Shown piece by piece: positions 24,501 through 32,041 of a stretch of DNA of 64,000 nucleotides. Source of the DNA: Pseudomonas viridiflava (GTDB lineage Bacteria > Pseudomonadota > Gammaproteobacteria > Pseudomonadales > Pseudomonadaceae). The notes under the pieces are model-generated. The model did not search any database, was not told the DNA's origin, and worked only from the letters and a program-made list of their open reading frames with translations. The DNA is taken from contig NZ_UPSE01000565.1 in NCBI RefSeq assembly GCF_900573885.1, positions 62,001 to 126,000 on the forward strand, read 5' to 3'. Position 1 is the first letter of the stretch, and each line of letters starts with the position of its first letter. A program made the translations under genes and the position numbers.

Positions 24501-24610
24501 CGCTGCTGACGCTGCTGTTTCTGCCGGCGTTGTATGCGATCTGGTTCAAGGTCAAACCGCCGTCCGCCGACACGCCGACAGCCGTGCTATCGCAACCCGC
24601 CAGCACCTGA
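21512..24610 (+). CDS. RND multidrug efflux permease (HAE1/AcrB-like)
   Basis: 1032 residues, full length, with the two-fold repeat of six helices and two large periplasmic loops. The proton-relay aspartates are in TM4: GLGLLVDDAIIAIEIM. In TM10 the equivalent of AcrB Lys940 appears to be arginine (GLSGILMRNTLILIGQI), a conservative change seen in a subset of pumps. The first helix VRERSVTLFLIIAVTLAG and the loop FARSTAGEYAGNIFWIV fit pumps of the TriC/YegN-like side. It should export hydrophobic or amphiphilic compounds using proton motive force. Substrate not predictable. A TetR gene follows on the same strand. Confidence 0.94.
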   Translation: MSGFNLSALAVRERSVTLFLIIAVTLAGLIAFMKLGRAEDPAFTVKVMTVTAVWPGATAQDMQNLVAEPLEKRLQELKWYDRVETITRPGLALMTLTLLDTTPPPAVPDQFYQARKKLFDETRKLPQGVLGPFVNDEYSDVSFALYALKAHGLPQRFLARQAEDIRQQVLQVPGVKKVDILGERPERIFVEFSYARLTTLGVSPQAIFAQLHNQNAITPAGSIETKGPQVFVRLDGAFDDLEKIRNTPIAASEGRTLKLGDIAEVKRGYEDPATFLIRHNDEEALVLSVVMKEGWNGLDLGKALRAEEQTISANLAQGISFSKVTDQAVNITESVDEFMVKFVVALAVVMIVSLLSLGWRVGIVVAAAVPLTLAAVLIVMLATDRVFDRITLGALILGLGLLVDDAIIAIEIMVVRLEEGYSRVAAASYAWSHTAAPMLAGTLVTVIGLMPVGFARSTAGEYAGNIFWIVGFALIISWVVAVYFTPYLGVKLLPDIKKIEGGHAAIYSTPNFQRLRRLVSAAIKHKYLVAGGVLGLFVLAVLGMGAVKQQFFPSSDRPELLIEVQLPEGSSINATSAATKKVEAWLKGQPEAKIVTSYIGQGAPRFFLSYNPELPDPSFAKIIVLTDDHTARDTLKQRMRAAVENQLAPEARVRVTQLVFGPYTRFPVEFRVMGPDADTLRGIAQQVAEVMRKNPNMRQVNTDWSEKQPTLHFVLDQDRLQVMGLTSADAAQQLQFLLTGAPVTQVREDIRTVEVMARTGDEERLDPARMEDMTLTSASGQRVPIRQIGHVEVRAEDPILKRRNRMPTITVRGDIDERLQPPQVSMQVQAELKPVIDALPLGYQIQMGGNIEESLKANKALAPIFPIMLLFTLVVIMIQVRSFAAMTMVVLTAPLGLVGTVPVLLLFNQPFGFNAILGLIGLSGILMRNTLILIGQIHTNQADGLDPYHAAVEATVQRARPVLLTALAAVLAFIPLTFSVFWGSMAYTLIGGTAIGTLLTLLFLPALYAIWFKVKPPSADTPTAVLSQPAST

Positions 24611-24620
24611 ACCGCTTGCT

Positions 24621-24644
24621 CGGGCGCCGCTGACACGGCGCCCG
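24621..24644 (+). terminator. Hairpin after the RND pump gene
   Basis: cgggcgccg and cggcgcccg form a perfect 9-bp stem around ctgaca, 11 bp after the pump stop. No T-run follows, so a partial or factor-dependent terminator before tetR is likely. Confidence 0.45.
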
Positions 24645-24705
24645 CTTGCCGGTTTGCGTTAGAATCGGCCCCTTGCCACCGGCTCCCTTATTCAATTCCA
24701 GGCCT

Positions 24706-25338
24706 ATGCACAGCGAATCCGAAACCAGCGCTCTTCCCACTTCCGGCCAACGCGGCCCGGCAGACCATGATCGCCGCGTGCAGATCATCACCGTGGCGGA
24801 AGGCCTGTTTCGCGAGTTCGGCTACCGCAAAACCTCGGTGGCCGACATCGGTAAAGCCATGGGCATTTCCACGGCGTACATCTATCGCTTCTTTGAATCC
24901 AAGCAAGCCATCGGCGAAGCCATCTGCGCCCACACGCTGGAAAAAATGGGCGATAAATTGCGCGCCATTGCCGATCAGGATTTATCCGCCACCCGGCGCC
25001 TGCGCCTGTTTATGAAAAGCGCGCTGAAGCTGAGCTACGACTTGCTGGTGGTGGAACGCCAAGTAAACGAAGTGGTGGTTGAAGCCATCAATGGCGACTG
25101 GTGCACGGCCGCCGGCCATCAGGCCCAGCTGTACGCCATTCTCGAACGCCTGGCCGACGACGGCCGCAAAGCCGGCGAGTTTGAAAAGAAGACGCCGCTG
25201 GATGAAGTCACCGATGGCCTGGCCGAGATGATCTTGCCGTACACCAACGCCCATTGCCTGAATCACCGCTCTTGGGAAGAGTTGGAGAAAGGCATGAACG
25301 CGGCGACCAATCTGGTGCTGCGCAGCCTGGCGCCCTGA
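24706..25338 (+). CDS. TetR/AcrR-family regulator of the RND efflux system
   Basis: 210 residues from ATG 24706 (MHSESETSALPT); 20 upstream in-frame codons are non-coding-like. The N-terminal helix-turn-helix reads AEGLFREFGYRKTSVADIGKAMGISTAYIYRFFESKQAI (about 28-66). The ligand-binding half is helical with VERQVNEVVVEAINGDW. As the only regulator beside the pump it probably represses the divergent channel/adaptor promoter, where two ttac/gtaa palindromes lie. Ligand unknown. Confidence 0.9.
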   Translation: MHSESETSALPTSGQRGPADHDRRVQIITVAEGLFREFGYRKTSVADIGKAMGISTAYIYRFFESKQAIGEAICAHTLEKMGDKLRAIADQDLSATRRLRLFMKSALKLSYDLLVVERQVNEVVVEAINGDWCTAAGHQAQLYAILERLADDGRKAGEFEKKTPLDEVTDGLAEMILPYTNAHCLNHRSWEELEKGMNAATNLVLRSLAP

Positions 25339-25354
25339 GCGCCGGTTAAAGGCA

Positions 25355-25475
25355 GCCCTCTCCCCAGCCCTCTCCCGCAAGCGGGCGAGGGAGCCGATTG
25401 CACGTCGACCAGAGTGAGCCCATCGCCGCTGGTCTCCCCTCTCCCGCGTGCGGGAGAGGGGCCGGGGGAGAGGGC
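25355..25475. repeat. Clover-shaped ccctctcccg repeat, copy 1
   Basis: Outer arms gccctctcccc (25355) and ggggagagggc (ending 25475) enclose two hairpins: ccctctcccgc-aa-gcgggcgaggg (25368-25391) and ccccctctcccg-type arms at 25436-25461. Together they can form a three-way junction. A second copy is at 31503-31604. Confidence 0.7.
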
Positions 25476-25497
25476 CGGCTCCAACGAAAATCTCGCC

Positions 25498-26700
25498 TTA
25501 CCGCGTCGCCAGCCAAAACCCCATCGCCACCGCACTGATGCCCGCACCCAACGCGCACACGCCGTCCCACCCAGCATTCGCGTACACCAACGTGGTCGCC
25601 AAGGCCCCCACGCCGCTGCCCGCGGCATAAAACAGCATGTACAAACCGATAAGCCGACCGGGCGCCTGCGGGTGGTTGCGCAAGATCAGGCTCTGATTGG
25701 TCACATGCAGCGCCTGGCCGCCGAGGTCGAGTAGCACGATGCCGAGCAGCAACGCCCCTAGCGAAGTACCCAACATCGACAGCGGCCACCACGCCAGCAG
25801 CAGCGCCAGCAAGGCGGCAAACGTGGTGCGCTGGGCAAAGCCTTTATCCGCCCAGGCCCCGGCGCGAAACGCCGCCAACGCGCCGATCACGCCAACCAGC
25901 CCAAACGCGCCGATTGCCGTATGGGAAAACCCGCACGGCGGCGCGCTCAGGGGCAATACCAGAGCGCTCCAGAACACGTTAAACGCGGCGAACATAAAGA
26001 ACGCCAACAGGCCGCGGGTCTGCAATACACGGTCGTTGCGCAACAGCGTGAACATCGAGTCAAGCAACTGCCGATAACCCAGCGTCAGCGGCGCTCGCGT
26101 CGGCACCGGCAGATAGCGCCAGAGCGCGACGGCAAGGGCGAGCATGAGCATCGCCGACAGCCCATACACCCAGCGCCACCCGGCTACGTCGCTGACTGCA
26201 CCGGCATACACACGCGCCAGCAACAGCCCGACAAACACGCCCCCTTGCGCCGCGCCTACCACACGCCCCTGCTCATTGCCGCCGGCGGTACTCGCCGCCA
26301 GCGCGATCAAACCTTGGGTCATGGCCGTGCCCAGCAGGCCGATGGCCAACATACCGCCCAGCAACAGCGCCGTGCTGTCGGCAGTGGCAACCGCGACCAG
26401 AGCGAGCACCAAGGCGATTAGCTGCGCGAGCATCAGCCGGCGCCGGTCCAGGCGATCCCCCAAGGGCACCAGCAGCAACAGCGCTACTGCGCAGCCAATC
26501 TGGGTGGCCGTAATCACCCCGCCAACCGAAGCGTGGCTGATGGCGAACTCTGCGGCGAGCGCGTCCAGCAACGGCTGGGCGAAATACACGTTGGCCACGC
26601 TAAGCCCGCTGGCAGCGGCGAAAAGCGCCACTACGGCGCGCGGCGTGCGGGCTGCACTGTCGCCAACCGAGGGCAACGAAGAAGATCCTGCTAGAGCCAT
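25498..26700 (-). CDS. MFS transporter, 12-helix drug/metabolite efflux type
   Basis: 400 residues from ATG 26700. Twelve hydrophobic segments are visible. The loop 2-3 motif A reads LGDRLDRRRLMLAQ, and the N-terminal YFAQPLLDALAAEFAISHASVG resembles the YtfF/YfcJ-like DHA1 exporters. It should be an inner-membrane proton antiporter; the substrate is unknown. It is divergent from an HxlR regulator with a 21-bp palindrome in between, so control by that regulator is likely. Confidence 0.9.
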   Translation of the reverse strand: MALAGSSSLPSVGDSAARTPRAVVALFAAASGLSVANVYFAQPLLDALAAEFAISHASVGGVITATQIGCAVALLLLVPLGDRLDRRRLMLAQLIALVLALVAVATADSTALLLGGMLAIGLLGTAMTQGLIALAASTAGGNEQGRVVGAAQGGVFVGLLLARVYAGAVSDVAGWRWVYGLSAMLMLALAVALWRYLPVPTRAPLTLGYRQLLDSMFTLLRNDRVLQTRGLLAFFMFAAFNVFWSALVLPLSAPPCGFSHTAIGAFGLVGVIGALAAFRAGAWADKGFAQRTTFAALLALLLAWWPLSMLGTSLGALLLGIVLLDLGGQALHVTNQSLILRNHPQAPGRLIGLYMLFYAAGSGVGALATTLVYANAGWDGVCALGAGISAVAMGFWLATR

Positions 26701-26710
26701 AACCACCCAC

Positions 26711-26731
26711 CTGGTTTCAAATTAAAACCAG
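26711..26731. promoter_or_regulatory. Candidate HxlR operator in the MFS/hxlR divergent promoter
   Basis: ctggttt (26711-26717) and aaaccag (26725-26731) are a perfect 7-bp inverted repeat with a 7-bp AT-rich spacer, 10 bp upstream of the MFS start codon and 62 bp from the hxlR start. A partial half-site, atggtttt, follows near 26749. Confidence 0.6.
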
Positions 26732-26793
26732 TTGAAGGCTAGGTGTTATGGTTTTAAAGTGCAACCACTATCCGTTTCCCCACGAGCAGGCCC

Positions 26794-27243
26794 ATGCCGA
26801 CAGACGAAACCCAAGCCGTCGAACACTGCCCCGTCGCCCGCGCTGTAGAAGTAATGGGTGATCGCTGGTCGCTATTGATCGTGCGGGATGCCTTCGACGG
26901 CAAACACCGCTTCAGCGATTTCCAGCGCAGCCTCGGCGTGGCGAAGAACATTCTGGCCGACCGCTTGCGCCTGCTGGTGCAAGCCGAGGTCCTCACCACC
27001 CGCCCGGTTGCCGAAGGCAGTGCGTATCAGCAATACGTGCTGACTGAGCGCGGCGAACGCTTGTTCGCCGTGGTGGTGGCGTTACGCCAATGGGGGGAAA
27101 CGCAGTTGTTCGGCGATGGCGAAGCGCATTCGCAGCTGATCGACAAAGCCAGCGGGCAGACACTGGCGCCGCTGGTACCGACCACCCTGAACGGCACGCC
27201 CGTTGCGCCGAGCGATACCGAAGTGGTCAAAGTGACCGATTAA
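26794..27243 (+). CDS. HxlR-family winged-helix regulator
   Basis: 149 residues. The N-terminal HCPVARAVEVMGDRWSLLIVRDAF is the diagnostic HxlR start, with the redox-active cysteine position (Cys12). The winged helix continues RFSDFQRSLGVAKNILADRLRLLVQAEVLTTRPV. A C-terminal extension of about 50 residues is less conserved. HxlR proteins often sense electrophiles or oxidants through that cysteine. The divergent MFS gene is the probable target. Confidence 0.9.
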   Translation: MPTDETQAVEHCPVARAVEVMGDRWSLLIVRDAFDGKHRFSDFQRSLGVAKNILADRLRLLVQAEVLTTRPVAEGSAYQQYVLTERGERLFAVVVALRQWGETQLFGDGEAHSQLIDKASGQTLAPLVPTTLNGTPVAPSDTEVVKVTD

Positions 27244-27256
27244 CGCCGACGCTTTC

Positions 27257-27341
27257 TGTAGGAGCGACCTTGGTCGCGAACCCCTGCAAACGACATTCGT
27301 GACTGGCGTTTGCAGGGTTCGCCAGCAAGCTGGCTCCTACA
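27257..27341. repeat. REP-type 85-nt hairpin
   Basis: tgtaggagc (27257-27265) and gctcctaca (27333-27341) are the outer arms; gaacccctgcaaacg (27278-27292) and cgtttgcagggttc (27307-27320) form a second stem with one bulge. It separates hxlR from the convergent esterase gene and probably ends both transcripts. Confidence 0.75.
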
Positions 27342-27354
27342 AACAGGGTGGGTG

Positions 27355-28320
27355 CTACGTCAGCCGCTGATTGATCCAGCTTCGAGCGTACGCCGTGACG
27401 CGTTTGCCCATCAGTGTCGGAAACTGAACCACGCCGTGGGGCGTTTCGGGCAGCAGGTTGGCTTCCACATCGGCCACCTCGCCCCAGCGCCTGGCCATTT
27501 CAAAGGTGTCGTCACGCAAGGGGTCAAGCTCGCCGGCAAACATCAGCGCCGGAGGCATGTCGGTGAGGTCGCCGTACAGCGGCGACAGCGGCGGTTTCTG
27601 CCGTTGTTCGTCCGTAAGGCCAGGCGTCAGCAGGCGCAGCGCATCGACCATGCCGGGGCCGTCGAGCACCAGGGTGTCGGGGCCGGCGTTGCGAACGCTG
27701 GGGGTTCCGGTCAGGTCGTAGACGCCGTAATACAGCACCGCGCCCTTCACCCGCTGAAGTAGTTCAGGCGAGTTCTTAAGAGCCAGCAACGTGGCCGCCG
27801 CCAGATGCCCGCCGGCCGACTCGCCCAGCACAATCACCGGCAGCCCTTTGAACAGCGCGGTCTGGTCGCTCAGCAACCAGCGCGCGGCTGCCAGGCAGTC
27901 AGCGAGCAAGCCCTGAATAGGTGTGGACGTCGCCAGCCGGTAATCCACCGACACCACGGCCACCTCGCAGTCACGCACCATGGCAACGTTCAGGGGATCG
28001 TTCATGCGGGCGTTGCCGATGACCCAGCCGCCGCCGTGAAAATCCAGCACCACGCCTTTCGCCGGCCCCTTGGGCTGCAAGATACGCAACGGCACTCGCC
28101 CTTGCGGCGTGGTGACGTAGCGCGTGTGCACGCTGATCCCTTCGCGGACCAACTTGGTGTTTCCGCCCAGTTGGCTGACGCGCAACAACGCTTGCAGCAC
28201 GGTCGGGGCGACGCGGTTGCGGATGCGAAAACGCGGCATCCACTTCAGTTTTTTGTTGAAGCGCTGAATGTCTGCCAGCTCATGTGCATCCGCTGGCCAG
28301 CGCTGTTCGGTTAACGCCAT
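27355..28320 (-). CDS. Alpha/beta hydrolase, hormone-sensitive-lipase-type esterase
   Basis: 321 residues. The oxyanion motif LDFHGGGWVIG (near residue 94) and the nucleophile elbow VLGESAGGHLA (Ser near 168) define the HSL/acetyl-esterase family; the acid and base lie in GELDPLRDD and TPHGVVQFP. No signal peptide, so cytoplasmic. It hydrolyses short-chain esters in characterised relatives. Its start lies seven bases past the stop of the DUF5064 gene on the same strand, so the two are one operon. Confidence 0.9.
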   Translation of the reverse strand: MALTEQRWPADAHELADIQRFNKKLKWMPRFRIRNRVAPTVLQALLRVSQLGGNTKLVREGISVHTRYVTTPQGRVPLRILQPKGPAKGVVLDFHGGGWVIGNARMNDPLNVAMVRDCEVAVVSVDYRLATSTPIQGLLADCLAAARWLLSDQTALFKGLPVIVLGESAGGHLAAATLLALKNSPELLQRVKGAVLYYGVYDLTGTPSVRNAGPDTLVLDGPGMVDALRLLTPGLTDEQRQKPPLSPLYGDLTDMPPALMFAGELDPLRDDTFEMARRWGEVADVEANLLPETPHGVVQFPTLMGKRVTAYARSWINQRLT

Positions 28321-28327
28321 CGGTTAC

Positions 28328-28690
28328 TCACTCGAAATGCTCAGGGTTTACCGGCTCACCTGGCTTCATGGCCAACTGGGCGCGTACGTCTTCGAACATG
28401 GCGTCGTAGTGTTTGTGAATGGAGCCAATGCTGCTCAGGCTTTTCGGAATGCCGTACTTTTCGGCGATTTTCGTCACGTTACTGGCGAAGTTGTACGCCT
28501 CGTCCCGTGGCAGAAAGAAGGTTTCGCGCAGGTCTTTGCCTTGAATGCTGCCATGCATGGTGAAGAGCATGCCCTTGCCTTTTTGCTCATCGGTGGACAC
28601 TTCGTAGTCGATGCACACGTTGTAGCTCACATCATTGGGGGTCAGCGCGTGGCGCTCGATGTGCAGGTGACCGGGGGTAAACGTAGCCAT
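28328..28690 (-). CDS. DUF5064-family protein
   Basis: 120 residues from ATG 28690, with caggagag eight bases upstream; 35 further in-frame codons lack such a site. The opening FTPGHLHIERHALTPNDVSYNVCIDYEV is the typical DUF5064 block, a family known almost only from Pseudomonas. The C-terminal half is helical. Function unknown. Cotranscription with the HSL-type esterase (7-bp gap) suggests a lipid- or ester-related setting. Confidence 0.85.
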   Translation of the reverse strand: MATFTPGHLHIERHALTPNDVSYNVCIDYEVSTDEQKGKGMLFTMHGSIQGKDLRETFFLPRDEAYNFASNVTKIAEKYGIPKSLSSIGSIHKHYDAMFEDVRAQLAMKPGEPVNPEHFE

Positions 28691-28922
28691 GTTTTTCTCT
28701 CCTGAATAACGGTAGCCATTGCCGTCATAGACGGTTGCATGGGTGATCCTGCTGGGTGTGTACGCTAGTTTTTTTCCCTGATTTGTAAAGCGCAAAACGC
28801 CAGGTCAAGCCCCCCGGGGCAACCCTGAGTGATGTTTCACCATTCAGCCCCTAGCGCTCTTATGACGCTCGCATAAACTGAAGGTGCATTAGAAAAGTTG
28901 AATCCAGAGTTTTGTTTAGCCA

Positions 28923-31478
28923 ATGACTGAAGCCAGACCGCCTCACCCTGTCGCCCCCGTCAATCGCACCAGCGCTGCTTTGGCACGCGCTTCACTGTTC
29001 AAATTTGTCAGTTTGATGGCCAGCGTGTTTGTTCTCGCGGGCTATCTGCTCATTTACCTGGCTCGCGACCTGGACCACACGGAAGAAAGCGAAGGCACGT
29101 TTTACACGCAAAAGGCCGTGCAATCTTTTGAGAAGTCCCTGCGCTCGGTGGTTAAAGACTACGCATTCTGGGGCGACGCCTACCGGCACCTGCACCTCAA
29201 GGTCGACACTGACTGGGCCTACGTGCGGCAGAACATCGGCCCGTCGCTGTACGAAGACTTCGGCTTTCAAGCCCTGTTTGTGGTGGATGACACCGACCGC
29301 ACCGTGTATTCGGTGATCCAGGGCCAGCTGCAATCCGTGCCGGCGTCGGACTGGCTCGAGCAGTCGTTGGCGCCGATTCTGGCAGCGGCGCGCGCCGGGG
29401 CTGAGGACGAAACGCCGACCACTGCCTTTATCAACATCGATGGCAGGCCGGCGCTGGTGGCCGCCGCCGCCATTACTACCGGCACCGACCCCAGCGTGGA
29501 GGCGGACGACCGGCAGAACTCGGTACTGATTTTCGTCGACATTCTCGACAACGCCCGATTAGCCACGTTCGGTAACGAGTTCGGCGTCGAGGCACTGCGG
29601 CTGGCGCAGCCGCACGAGCTGAACGAACGCTCGGTACTGCCCCTGGGAGAAAACGGCGTGGCGGGCTACCTGCACTGGAAGCCCGAACGACCCGGCGAGC
29701 GTTTACTGGCCTTGGGCTTGCCGTTACTCGGGGCCGTCGCCGTGCTGGTGTGCCTGATGGGGTGGGCCTCGCTGCGCAGAACCACGGCGGGCGCCAAGGC
29801 GCTGGACGAAAGCTATCAGTCCCTACACAGCAGCCAGAGCGCGTTGGCCGACAGCGAGGCGCGCTTTCGCGACATCGTTGAAATCAGCTCCGACTGGATC
29901 TGGGAAATCGACAGCGACGGGCGCTTCACCTACCTCTCGGAGCGTTTCGAGGCCGTGACCAGCTTGTCGCGCGGCGCCTGGCTTGGCTCGCCTATCGACT
30001 CGCTGCTGACCACCGAAACCGGCACCTTGTCGCAGTGGTTGAGCACGGCCAACCGCCGTACGTCCACCAGCGTGCACTGCCGCTACCACGACAACCACGG
30101 GCAAGAGCGCATCACCCGCGTGTCGGCCCGGGCCATGGCCGAAGGCGGTTTTCGCGGCACCGCCACCGATGTGACCGGCGAGGTGGAAGCGCGGCGGCAA
30201 ATCGAATTCATGTCCCAGCACGACGCCCTTACCGGCCTGCCCAACCGCACGCGCTTGCAGAAGTTTCTCGACGGCAAACTGCAGGCCATGCCAACGGTGG
30301 AAAAACCGCTGGTGATGCTCAGCCTCGACCTGGACCGCTTCAAGCCGGTGAACGATCTGCTCGGCCATGCGGCGGGTGATGTGGTGCTGAACGTGGTGTC
30401 GGCGCGGCTCACCGAATGCGTGCGCCAGGACGATCTGGTGGCGCGCTTTGGCGGCGACGAATTTGTGCTGATTCTCGGCGACCTGACCACCCAGAGCCAC
30501 GTCGAAACCCTGTGCCAGCGCCTGCTCGATTCCATCGAACAGCCCATTGAGGTGGACGGCCAGCAAACCTTTGTCAGTGCCAGCATCGGCATCGCCATGG
30601 CCCCGAACGATGCCATGGAAGCCAGCGAACTGCTGCGTTACGCCGACATCGCGCTCTACGAAGCCAAAGCTGGCGGTCGCAGCACCTGGCGGTTCTACTC
30701 GGGCGAAATGAACTCGAAAATCATCGAACGCCGGCGCCTGGAAACCGACCTGCGCTTTGCCATCAAACACGACGAACTGCGCCTGCACTACCAACCGCGC
30801 TACCGCATTAGCGATGGCACGCTGGTGGGCGTCGAAGCCCTGGTGCGCTGGCAGCATCCGGAGCGCGGGCTGATTGCACCAGACACCTTTATTCCGATAG
30901 CCGAGCAGACCGGGCTGATCATCGCTCTAAGCAACTGGGTGATCAGCACCGCGTGCCGCCAGGCTGCCAGCTGGCCGGATTCGGTGTTTGTCTCCATAAA
31001 CCTCTCGCCTATCGAATTCAAAAGCGGCGAACTGGTCCAGCGCATTGAAGCGGCACTGCAGGAAGCGGCCATCAACCCCGCGCGGGTGGAACTGGAGATC
31101 ACCGAAAGCGTGATGCTCGAAGACGCCGAGGGTGCGCTGGAGATCATGCAAACGTTGAAAAAACTCGGCGTGCGCCTGGCCATGGACGACTTCGGCACCG
31201 GCTATTCCTCATTGAGCTACCTGCGCACCTTCCCCTTCGACGGCCTGAAAATCGACCGCAGTTTTCTTAATTGCATCGAAGGCAGCGAAGACGACAAAGC
31301 CATCATCCTCGCCATCGTCGGCCTGGGGCACGCGCTGTCCCTGACCGTCACCGCCGAAGGCATCGAAACCGCCGAGCATCTGGCCATGCTCAAAGCCGTG
31401 GGCTGCGACGAAGGCCAAGGGTATTTCCTCAGCCGGCCGCTGGAAGCAGATGCCATTACTGCGCTGTTGTTCCACTAA
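28923..31478 (+). CDS. CHASE4-PAS-GGDEF-EAL cyclic di-GMP turnover protein
   Basis: 851 residues. One membrane helix near residue 25-45, a periplasmic CHASE4 domain to about 255 (FEKSLRSVVKDYAFWGDAYRHL is its signature), a second helix at about 262-282, a PAS domain (about 310-425), then GGDEF (GGDEF at 510-514, with inhibitory site RQDD at 501-504) and EAL (EAL at 638-640, DDFGTGYSSLSYLRTFPFDGLKID near 760). Both catalytic motifs look intact, so it may make or degrade cyclic di-GMP depending on the periplasmic signal. Monocistronic, with no regulator nearby. Confidence 0.94.
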   Translation: MTEARPPHPVAPVNRTSAALARASLFKFVSLMASVFVLAGYLLIYLARDLDHTEESEGTFYTQKAVQSFEKSLRSVVKDYAFWGDAYRHLHLKVDTDWAYVRQNIGPSLYEDFGFQALFVVDDTDRTVYSVIQGQLQSVPASDWLEQSLAPILAAARAGAEDETPTTAFINIDGRPALVAAAAITTGTDPSVEADDRQNSVLIFVDILDNARLATFGNEFGVEALRLAQPHELNERSVLPLGENGVAGYLHWKPERPGERLLALGLPLLGAVAVLVCLMGWASLRRTTAGAKALDESYQSLHSSQSALADSEARFRDIVEISSDWIWEIDSDGRFTYLSERFEAVTSLSRGAWLGSPIDSLLTTETGTLSQWLSTANRRTSTSVHCRYHDNHGQERITRVSARAMAEGGFRGTATDVTGEVEARRQIEFMSQHDALTGLPNRTRLQKFLDGKLQAMPTVEKPLVMLSLDLDRFKPVNDLLGHAAGDVVLNVVSARLTECVRQDDLVARFGGDEFVLILGDLTTQSHVETLCQRLLDSIEQPIEVDGQQTFVSASIGIAMAPNDAMEASELLRYADIALYEAKAGGRSTWRFYSGEMNSKIIERRRLETDLRFAIKHDELRLHYQPRYRISDGTLVGVEALVRWQHPERGLIAPDTFIPIAEQTGLIIALSNWVISTACRQAASWPDSVFVSINLSPIEFKSGELVQRIEAALQEAAINPARVELEITESVMLEDAEGALEIMQTLKKLGVRLAMDDFGTGYSSLSYLRTFPFDGLKIDRSFLNCIEGSEDDKAIILAIVGLGHALSLTVTAEGIETAEHLAMLKAVGCDEGQGYFLSRPLEADAITALLFH

Positions 31479-31502
31479 ACCTCGCCGCTTCAAATTCAAC
31501 AG

Positions 31503-31604
31503 CCCCTCACCCCAACCCTCTCCCGTAAACGGGAGAGGGGGCTGACCCTGTACGCCGATCGGTTCCCCTCTCCCGTTTACGGGAGAGGGGCTAGGGGTGA
31601 GGGC
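31503..31604. repeat. Clover-shaped ccctctcccg repeat, copy 2
   Basis: Outer arms ccctcacccc (31504-31513) and ggggtgaggg (31594-31603) enclose two hairpins, ccctctcccgt-aa-acgggagaggg (31516-31539) and cccctctcccgt-tt-acgggagagg plus gg (31565-31590). The architecture equals copy 1 at 25355-25475 though loop bases differ. Confidence 0.75.
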
Positions 31605-31747
31605 CAGCCGTACTCGGGCCCGCATGTTTCCAAGTATCGCGACTGAAGTCGCTCCCAAAAAAACACACGGTAGAGCGGGCTTCTGGGCTAGAGCCAGGCA
31701 AGGCGAAATCACGCCGGACCGCGCAGCGTACATAAGTACGTGAGCAG

Positions 31748-32029
31748 GTGTCGCTGCTAGTGGTGGCGTGCCTGGCGCTGCGCGGGGAACAGCTCTGGCT
31801 ACTGGGCATGGCGCTGGGCGTGGCGGCGTGGTTGGCCGCAAGTGAGAGGCGGCGGCATCGGCAGAGTGAGGGGATGATGCAGCGCGAAGCGGGTAACGCG
31901 CGGGTGTGGCTGGTGTTGGGGATGGGGTTGGCGGTGGCAGTGATGGCGGCGTTGTTGGGCTTCGCTTTGCTCAACCCAACCTACGGGGTTTTCGTAGGTT
32001 GGGTTGAGCAAAGCGAAGCCCAACGTTGA
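31748..32029 (+). CDS. Small two-helix membrane protein ending inside a perfect hairpin; doubtful or remnant gene
   Basis: 93 residues from a GTG; no clear ribosome binding site. Two hydrophobic stretches (LWLLGMALGVAAWLAAS and VWLVLGMGLAVAVMAALLGFALL) flank a charged loop. The last 24 residues (from GFALLNPTYG) are encoded by the 71-nt palindrome at 31954-32024, which recurs elsewhere in non-coding DNA. This suggests a gene tail replaced by the repeat, or no gene at all. Family not recognised. Confidence 0.35.
   Translation: MSLLVVACLALRGEQLWLLGMALGVAAWLAASERRRHRQSEGMMQREAGNARVWLVLGMGLAVAVMAALLGFALLNPTYGVFVGWVEQSEAQR
31954..32024. repeat. Perfect 32-bp inverted repeat, gttgggcttcgc hairpin family
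   Basis: The left arm 31954-31985 begins gttgggcttcgctttgctca and ends aacctacg; the right arm 31993-32024 is its exact complement, around gggtttt. The strength of the stem suggests a terminator between the CHASE4 gene side and the convergent MFS gene. Relatives at 39513-39597 and 18185-18233. Confidence 0.85.
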
Positions 32030-32041
32030 CCCGAAAACCGC

